A stretch of 64,000 nt of DNA, taken from Xanthocytophaga flava (GTDB taxonomy: Bacteria > Bacteroidota > Bacteroidia > Cytophagales > 172606-1). Position 1 is the first letter of the stretch. The number at the start of each line of letters is the position of its first letter. Made by a program: the position numbers and the translations under genes. Shown here piece by piece: positions 59,140 through 64,000 of the stretch. The notes below the pieces were generated by a model. It ran no database searches. It saw only the letters and a program-made list of their open reading frames with translations, and was not told the DNA's origin. Where the stretch lies: NCBI GenBank assembly GCA_030068525.1, contig JASJOS010000014.1, positions 248,001 through 312,000 on the forward strand, given 5' to 3'.

Positions 59140-59664
59140 ATGGAATTAGAATGGAGAATTAGTAAATATAATCCTATTTACAGGAATGAAAATGGCGCAT
59201 ACACAAAAGATGAATGGACTTCGTATAGTGATATAGGGAGAATATATGAGGAATCTGTTTTTACAAAAGAAGAATACTTAGAGACAGAAGGGCGATACAT
59301 TAAAGTAATCACAGAGATCTTGCGTTTATGTAATACCCAACAGGTTGTCGTGATAGCTTGTGAGAAGTTTACAACAGTACAAACAAAAGCCCTTATTTAT
59401 AAGAAAATGTTAGAGAATGATCCTGCGTTGATCACTATATTTGAAAACTTTGAATTGGATAAGGTATATAGTATGGATGAGATGAAAAATATACTAATCC
59501 TTAATTTAAGGGAATGTGTGTGGTCCAGATTACTTAGCGATAATGGGATCTGCGAAATTGGGTTTGGATATGATTATTATGCCTATGTCGGTTTCTCTAC
59601 ATTTGATTTACCTTTAAAACAAATCAACGAAAGTATTTTTAAGAATGGATTGTTCATTGGATAA
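59140..59664 (+). CDS. Hypothetical protein (MEWRxxKYNP type)
   Basis: A 174-residue cytoplasmic protein. The start MELEWRISKYNPIYRNENG and the next DEWTSYSDIG resemble a family of uncharacterised proteins I remember from Firmicutes and Bacteroidota. I choose the ATG at 59140 over the TTG at 59092 for this reason. No signal peptide, mixed alpha/beta, GFGYDYYAYVGFS at the end. It might be an immunity-type protein. Confidence 0.65.
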   Translation: MELEWRISKYNPIYRNENGAYTKDEWTSYSDIGRIYEESVFTKEEYLETEGRYIKVITEILRLCNTQQVVVIACEKFTTVQTKALIYKKMLENDPALITIFENFELDKVYSMDEMKNILILNLRECVWSRLLSDNGICEIGFGYDYYAYVGFSTFDLPLKQINESIFKNGLFIG

Positions 59665-59815
59665 TTCATCTTCACACAAATCCAACTACATTAGACATTC
59701 AATAGGTCTGGATGAAGGTAGTAAAAATCGTATAAAGAATATTATTATACTGGCTGATTAATGTGCTCTTGATACAGAAAAAACATTATCATTTTATATG
59801 TCCCGTTAATCTGGT

Positions 59816-60088
59816 ATGGCTAAAATAACATTACTGGGAATACAACATACACAGAATAGAATGGAAAGAATAAAATTTCTTTCGATAGAAACAGGTCTTT
59901 CTTTAACAGAAAGTAGAGATATATTTGACAGATTGGATGGATTTAAGATTAATGAATGTTTCCTTGTAAATAATGAGATAGAGGTTGACTTTATAGGAGC
60001 GAAAGATGACGTTGCTGATAAATTAGATAAACAAGGATTTGTATACAAACTGGATGCTTCCTTCTTGTCTGTGGATGAACCTATATAA
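59816..60088 (+). CDS. Small protein, possible L7/L12-C-terminal-like fold
   Basis: A 90-residue protein: a first strand (KITLLGIQHTQNRMERIKFL), a helix (TGLSLTESRDIFDRLD) and two more strands (NEIEVDFIGAKDD, ADKLDKQGFVYKLD). The order and the KxIRxxTGLsLxEAkxxVd-like pattern recall the ribosomal L7/L12 C-terminal-like fold. That is a weak impression. Function unknown. Confidence 0.55.
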   Translation: MAKITLLGIQHTQNRMERIKFLSIETGLSLTESRDIFDRLDGFKINECFLVNNEIEVDFIGAKDDVADKLDKQGFVYKLDASFLSVDEPI

Positions 60089-60111
60089 TACCTTACCTTG
60101 AAGATTACATC

Positions 60112-60252
60112 TTGTCTGGTGGCCTGCTTTATAATAAACGTTCTGACTCTATATGGCTTATAGAGAACGCAGCAGAAGTAGAGTTTATGGTAAAGTATCT
60201 TCTTGCAAAAGGTATAAGGGTAGAAGACGAGACTACCAAATTGACTAGATAA
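60112..60252 (+). pseudogene. Short coding-like remnant
   Basis: The frame is open from 60079 to 60252 without ATG; a TTG at 60112 gives LSGGLLYNKRSDSIWLIENA and EFMVKYLLAKGIRVEDETTK. The composition is protein-like, so it may be the tail of a lost gene next to the gene at 59816. Confidence 0.35.
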
Positions 60253-60364
60253 ATCTAGATTTACAGAAAGAATTGTCTAGGTTAGGCAAAATTGCTGGAT
60301 ATCTAAGTACATATGTTTAATTAAAAAACAGGTAGTTATACTAATACAAGAATGATATTATAGT

Positions 60365-60628
60365 ATGGCATTCTTAAAAATTTTACAATACACCAATTTA
60401 CTTTTTTGCCTGTTTTTGTTTGCCACATTATTCATCTCTGTAGATGGAGAGTTTGGAGTTTATGTAGTTTACTTTGTGCAGTTTCTTCTGACATTATATT
60501 ACTTACTTATTTTCCTAGTGATTAAATCTATCCTTTTATACAAAAAATCCGTCTACAAGGTTTATTTGTTGTTATTGACGGTGTTAACGCTAATCCCGAT
60601 TATCTTTTTTGTGATTAGAACAAGCTGA
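60365..60628 (+). CDS. Small membrane protein
   Basis: An 87-residue protein with three hydrophobic segments (TNLLFCLFLFATLFISV, FVQFLLTLYYLLIFLVI, VYLLLLTVLTLIPIIFFVI). No known family. It stands alone between two gene remnants and a divergent gene. Confidence 0.5.
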   Translation: MAFLKILQYTNLLFCLFLFATLFISVDGEFGVYVVYFVQFLLTLYYLLIFLVIKSILLYKKSVYKVYLLLLTVLTLIPIIFFVIRTS

Positions 60629-60885
60629 TAAATGGTAGTCACTTATAGTCTCTGAATGAGCGCAATCGTAATTTTTTTCTATTATATTGGTGTTGCTTTC
60701 CTGGAAGAATATCATCTTTGTCCTTCTGAAAAAATTTCTTGCCAAATAGGGTAGCCATTATATTCTAAGAGAATCCTACAAGCAAGGTTGTGAGCTTTGT
60801 TACAAGGCCACAGGGAAGACAAGAATAACATTCGTCTTTAAAAGATAGAAAAACGCAGTTTGGAATGCTTAGTAATTCTCCTCTA

Positions 60886-61407
60886 CTACAGTTCCTGGAA
60901 GCCTCCATTTCTGAATCGGTACACTTTGCCTTTTTTATTCGAACTACCATAGTATTCTACTATTTCATAAACGCCATCCTTGTTGCGGTCTTCTAACATA
61001 GCTCTTTGGAATATGTCTCTTGTTACATACCATGTATAATCGTCTGTCCATATAATAAATAGACTTTGTGCACCATAAGTAGAACCTTTATCAAAGGATT
61101 TGATTACAAACTCTTTTTCTTTTGTTGTATTGTCCAGTTGTACAGCCATAATGAGAGTAGGTTTTCTGATTACATCAGAAAACATGACAGCTTGAGATCC
61201 ATACACATTTCTGTGTTTGTCATAGGCTGTAATAAACAAATTGTATAGTGAATCCTGTTTAATATGAACATACACATGCTGTTTCTTTGAAACAGTAATA
61301 GTATGCCATTCATCTATTCTTTGTATAGCAGAATTGTGAGTTTGATTATTTTGAGGATTGCCACCTGCCAGAAAGCAGAAGGGCAACAGGTAGAGTAAAA
61401 TTTTCAA
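60886..61407 (-). CDS. Exported hypothetical protein
   Basis: A 173-residue protein with a short signal (MKILLYLLPFCFLAGG). The mature part has strands such as WHTITVSKKQHVYVHI and YNLFITAYDKHRNVYG, and a calcium-loop-like DRNKDGVYEIVEYYG, seen in integrin/EF-hand-like repeats. It probably lies in the periplasm. Function unknown. Confidence 0.6.
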   Translation of the reverse strand: MKILLYLLPFCFLAGGNPQNNQTHNSAIQRIDEWHTITVSKKQHVYVHIKQDSLYNLFITAYDKHRNVYGSQAVMFSDVIRKPTLIMAVQLDNTTKEKEFVIKSFDKGSTYGAQSLFIIWTDDYTWYVTRDIFQRAMLEDRNKDGVYEIVEYYGSSNKKGKVYRFRNGGFQEL

Positions 61408-61503
61408 AAGAGGATTTATTTAAGTTATTTAGTGTTTAGCCTTTATAACCGCTTCTTTATAAAATTACGATTCTTCTCTGAATTTACTTCATTGTTGTCT
61501 GTG

Positions 61504-62082
61504 ATGTTATCCGAATTTAAGAAATATCTTAGTGAGTCTTTGGAGTTGCCTGACCAAGAGATACAGCCTATCCTAAGCAGTGCGATACCCAGAAAACTGC
61601 GTCGCAATGAGTTATTACTTCAGGCTGGCGACGTTTGCCGTCACAAGGTGTTTATTGTCAGTGGTATATTGCGTACATATAGTATCAGTGCCAATGGCAA
61701 TGAACATATAGTACAATTTTCATCTGAGAAGGAATGGACACTGGATATTGAAAGCTATGATCTGGAAACACCTGCTACTGTAAATATAGCAGCAGTAGAG
61801 CCCACAGATGCTATTCTTTGGAAGAAGAATGATTTCAATGCATTGCTGGCTAGCCTTCCACTATTAAAAAAGTATTCGAAACAATTGATTTCCAGGAAAA
61901 TATACGAAAATAGGCAACGTTTACTAACTGCGATAAGTGCTACCCCCGAAGAGAAGTACGATGATTTTATCCGCAACAATCCTCACCTCATTGCCCGTCT
62001 GCCTTTGCATATGATAGCCGCCTATCTGGGCATTTCCCTCAAAACACTCACGAGAATACGTCACGCACAATTGTATCGATAA
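61504..62082 (+). CDS. Crp/Fnr-family regulator 3
   Basis: A 192-residue regulator starting MLSEFKKYLSESLELPDQEI; I use the ATG at 61504, as the longer frame from 61432 adds residues outside the family. cNMP-binding-like part LLQAGDVCRHKVFIVSGILRTYSI and the short HTH LIARLPLHMIAAYLGISLKTLTRIRHAQL (given here in two parts in the family sense). It is 74 bp upstream of an SDR gene, and a palindrome lies in that gap. Confidence 0.9.
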   Translation: MLSEFKKYLSESLELPDQEIQPILSSAIPRKLRRNELLLQAGDVCRHKVFIVSGILRTYSISANGNEHIVQFSSEKEWTLDIESYDLETPATVNIAAVEPTDAILWKKNDFNALLASLPLLKKYSKQLISRKIYENRQRLLTAISATPEEKYDDFIRNNPHLIARLPLHMIAAYLGISLKTLTRIRHAQLYR

Positions 62083-62090
62083 GCAAAGTA

Positions 62091-62104
62091 TGGTCAAATG
62101 ACCA
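62091..62104. promoter_or_regulatory. Palindrome TGGTCA-AA-TGACCA
   Basis: A perfect 6-2-6 inverted repeat in the 74-bp gap between Crp regulator 3 and the SDR gene, 53 bp before the SDR start. Such a position fits a Crp/Fnr-family or other operator acting on the SDR gene. Confidence 0.5.
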
Positions 62105-62156
62105 CGTTTTTCGGATAGGGTTTATTTTACTTTGTAGCACCTTAAACTATACTATT

Positions 62157-63044
62157 ATGCATGTATTTGTTACAGGAGCTTCAGGTTTTGTAGGCTCCGC
62201 TGTTGTAAATGAATTATTGTCCGCAGGGCATACTGTACTGGGACTGGTACGTTCTGAAATTGCTTTCCATAAGCTACAGGGTATGGGTGCCGAAGTTCAA
62301 TTGGGTGATGTGAATGATCTGGAAACGATTAAAAAATGCGCCATTCGCTGTGATGCAGTTATTCACACAGCGTTTAACCACGATTTTTCGAAATTTAAAG
62401 CTAACTGTGAGGCTGACCGCCTTGTCATCGAAGCATTGGGTGATGCTTTAGCAGGCACTGAAAAACCACTGGTGGTAACCTCAGGAATAGGACTGCTTCG
62501 GTACGACCGTCTTGTAACTGAAGATGATAAGCCTGCAGTGAGTTCGGAAGTGTTACCAAGGGTTGCCACTGAAGAGGCTTCTGCTGTTGCTGCTGCCAAA
62601 GGTGTAAATGTATATATCGTACGTTTGCCTCCTACAGTGCATGGTCATGGCGATCACGGCTTTGTGTCTATCCTGATCGGCATGGCGAGAACAAACGGTC
62701 GATCTGCCTTTATAGGTGATGGACAAAATCGATGGCCTGCTGTGCATCGGCTGGATGCTGCAAAGGTATACCGATTGATTATAGAGAAGCAGCCTAAACA
62801 GAAAGTATTCCATGCAGTGGCAGAAGAAGGTATTGCCTTTAAAGATATTGCAGAGAGCATTGGCAAGGGTGTGCAACTACCTACACGAGGGCTGGAAGGA
62901 GCAGATGCTGAAAAACATTTTAGCTGGTTTTTACACTTTGCCTCTTTAAATTGTGCTTCATCAAGCCAAAAGACGCATGCAGCTCTGGACTGGAAACCTA
63001 CACAAATTGGACTGTTGGAAGATATAGAGACTGCCTATGTTTAA
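62157..63044 (+). CDS. Atypical SDR (NAD-dependent epimerase/dehydratase-like)
   Basis: A 295-residue Rossmann enzyme of the extended/atypical SDR group. N-terminal nucleotide motif VTGASGFVGSAVVNELL, acidic GDVNDLETI, then VVTSGIGLL in place of the classical Ser/YxxxK; the Tyr-x3-Lys is not obvious, as in atypical members (VYIVRLPPTVHGHGDHGFV is present instead). It may act as an NAD(P)-binding reductase or sensor. Probably controlled by Crp regulator 3. Confidence 0.88.
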   Translation: MHVFVTGASGFVGSAVVNELLSAGHTVLGLVRSEIAFHKLQGMGAEVQLGDVNDLETIKKCAIRCDAVIHTAFNHDFSKFKANCEADRLVIEALGDALAGTEKPLVVTSGIGLLRYDRLVTEDDKPAVSSEVLPRVATEEASAVAAAKGVNVYIVRLPPTVHGHGDHGFVSILIGMARTNGRSAFIGDGQNRWPAVHRLDAAKVYRLIIEKQPKQKVFHAVAEEGIAFKDIAESIGKGVQLPTRGLEGADAEKHFSWFLHFASLNCASSSQKTHAALDWKPTQIGLLEDIETAYV

Positions 63045-63062
63045 AAAAAATAAAAATGTTTA

Positions 63063-63104
63063 AAACAAAAACCGTCCGAAAATATTTTCGGACGGTTTTT
63101 GTTT
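63063..63104 (+). terminator. Terminator of the SDR gene
   Basis: Perfect 20-bp arms 63063-63082 and 63085-63104 around TA, ending in T-rich sequence. Confidence 0.9.
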
Positions 63105-64000
63105 AGGGCTAGTTTGGGCTAAATATGATTCATCCTGAATTAAGGCTAAAGACTTGCCTCTCCGAGCAACATGTGTTTTTCGTAAAATTCCTATTGTTGC
63201 GGGTAATTCAATACAACTGTTATTTTACGCTATTTCTATGTAAATAATAGTTTGCGGTGAATTCCGATCAGATTTTATTTTTGTGGTGAACTATGCACAA
63301 AGGTAAAAGTGACTGGAGTTCCGGTCAAAATAAAATTTGTTGTGAGTTATGCGCAGAAGAGAAACTGCCGTGAATAAAACGAAATTTGTTTGCTGATCGC
63401 TGAGGTTGTCCTGCTCCAATAAAATTTTTTTGCCATGAACTATGCGCGGACTGGAAAGTCTTCTCAAAAGAGTCTATATCTTTTATAAAATTTGGACTGA
63501 TCCTTTTAGGGCAAAATAGTTTTTTAGCCTGATATCTACAGCTTCTTCAATTCAAATGAAGCGTTTTTAGAATACCTTTAAATTAATATCAGGCATCATT
63601 TCTATGTGCTCTTGGAAGACTTAAGGAATGTCCTTCATTATAAAGACATTATACAGAGAAAATTAGAGAAATTTATTGTTTAGCTATTATGTCTTGTCTA
63701 ATGTGTTCATAGACAGTTGCTTTATTTGTAGAATAAAAAAGTTGATTGTAAATCGTATTGATAAAGTATAAAAATAATTCAAAAAAGTACAGTCTTGTGA
63801 GGTGCCTAAAAACTTGCATTTTTTTTATTGACAGACCTGCTTTACATTGTACGCGAAAATTTGTATGTTGGATGTAGAGTAGTGTATATATTCAAAAAAA
63901 ATCCCACATGCAAAGCTGGCGGGATTTTTCATACACCTGAATTTCAATTAAAAAAGGATAACACCTTTTTTGTTTATACAAACTTAAACAAGTTTTATAT
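63105..64000. other. Gene-free end of the window
   Basis: About 900 bp with no supported gene. It contains the repeat family at 63242-63450 and a terminator-like stem at 63897-63929 (AAAAATCCC with GGGATTTTT, 15-base loop). The stem may end a gene beyond the window on the minus strand, or a noncoding transcript. Confidence 0.45.
63242..63450. repeat. Degenerate repeat family
   Basis: Three to four related units at about 63245-63271, 63272-63300, 63327-63357 and 63417-63449. They share an A/T-rich start (AATAAAATTTGTTG-like), then GTGAACTATGCGC or close variants (GTGAACTATGCAC, GTGAGTTATGCGC, ATGAACTATGCGC). No open reading frame uses them. Spacing is not constant. Confidence 0.5.

Noticed and set aside
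63242-63450. CRISPR array
   Set aside because: The units are degenerate and irregularly spaced, spacers are not uniform, and no cas gene is present.

Overview
The window looks like a chromosomal segment of a Bacteroidota bacterium, most likely of the Cytophagales type. I infer this from SusC/SusD outer-membrane nutrient uptake genes, several secreted proteins ending in type IX secretion sorting tails, lipoproteins with acidic residues after the lipobox cysteine, a eukaryote-like class I ribonucleotide reductase, and promoters of the TTG-N19-TAnnTTTG kind. No rRNA, tRNA, CRISPR array, transposase or phage gene was seen.

Layout. 1-6.7 kb: 3' part of ftsH, ending at a perfect palindromic terminator, then a minus-strand block of secreted unknowns and a GH2 beta-galactosidase. 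7-11.4 kb: nrdB and nrdA, with a candidate control region (two perfect DnaA boxes, an NrdR-like palindrome, a -7 element), a long leader with a possible small ORF, and a 427-bp hairpin-rich gap between the genes. 11.9-19.9 kb: a giant LRR/T9SS protein, a LytS-LytR-serine hydrolase operon with a direct repeat upstream, and a PHB-depolymerase-like lipoprotein. 20.1-25.6 kb: SUKH and DUF1963 genes lying among three reading frames that appear broken by single-base indels. 25.8-37.5 kb: housekeeping and accessory genes (EamA exporter, ABC-F ATPase, YegD-like Hsp70, ArsR plus thioredoxin-like ferredoxin, NeuD-like acyltransferase, GT39-like membrane glycosyltransferase, HTTM-like membrane protein, GNATs).

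37.9-46.9 kb is one co-directional locus: SusC, SusD, a Calx-beta-like lipoprotein, a lipocalin-like lipoprotein, an M43 (cytophagalysin-type) metalloprotease with a T9SS tail, and a second lipocalin-like lipoprotein, closed by a strong terminator. It reads as a peptide- or protein-targeting SusCD locus rather than a glycan one. 47-49.4 kb encodes a GMC oxidoreductase with a CxxCxxCxxxC motif plus its Tat-exported small subunit.

53-63 kb is a redox and stress neighbourhood with three Crp/Fnr-family regulators, a quinone oxidoreductase, a DJ-1/PfpI protein, a peroxiredoxin-like protein, a DUF308 membrane protein and an atypical SDR. Near these regulators I found palindromes that look like operators, including one 20-bp palindrome whose core is repeated in front of a second gene. 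The last 900 bp carry no gene but hold a degenerate repeat family and two terminator-like hairpins.

Nothing here is a clear new defence or mobile system. The best leads are the regulator-operator pairs, the ribonucleotide reductase control region, the protease SusCD locus, and the cluster of single-base frameshifts.
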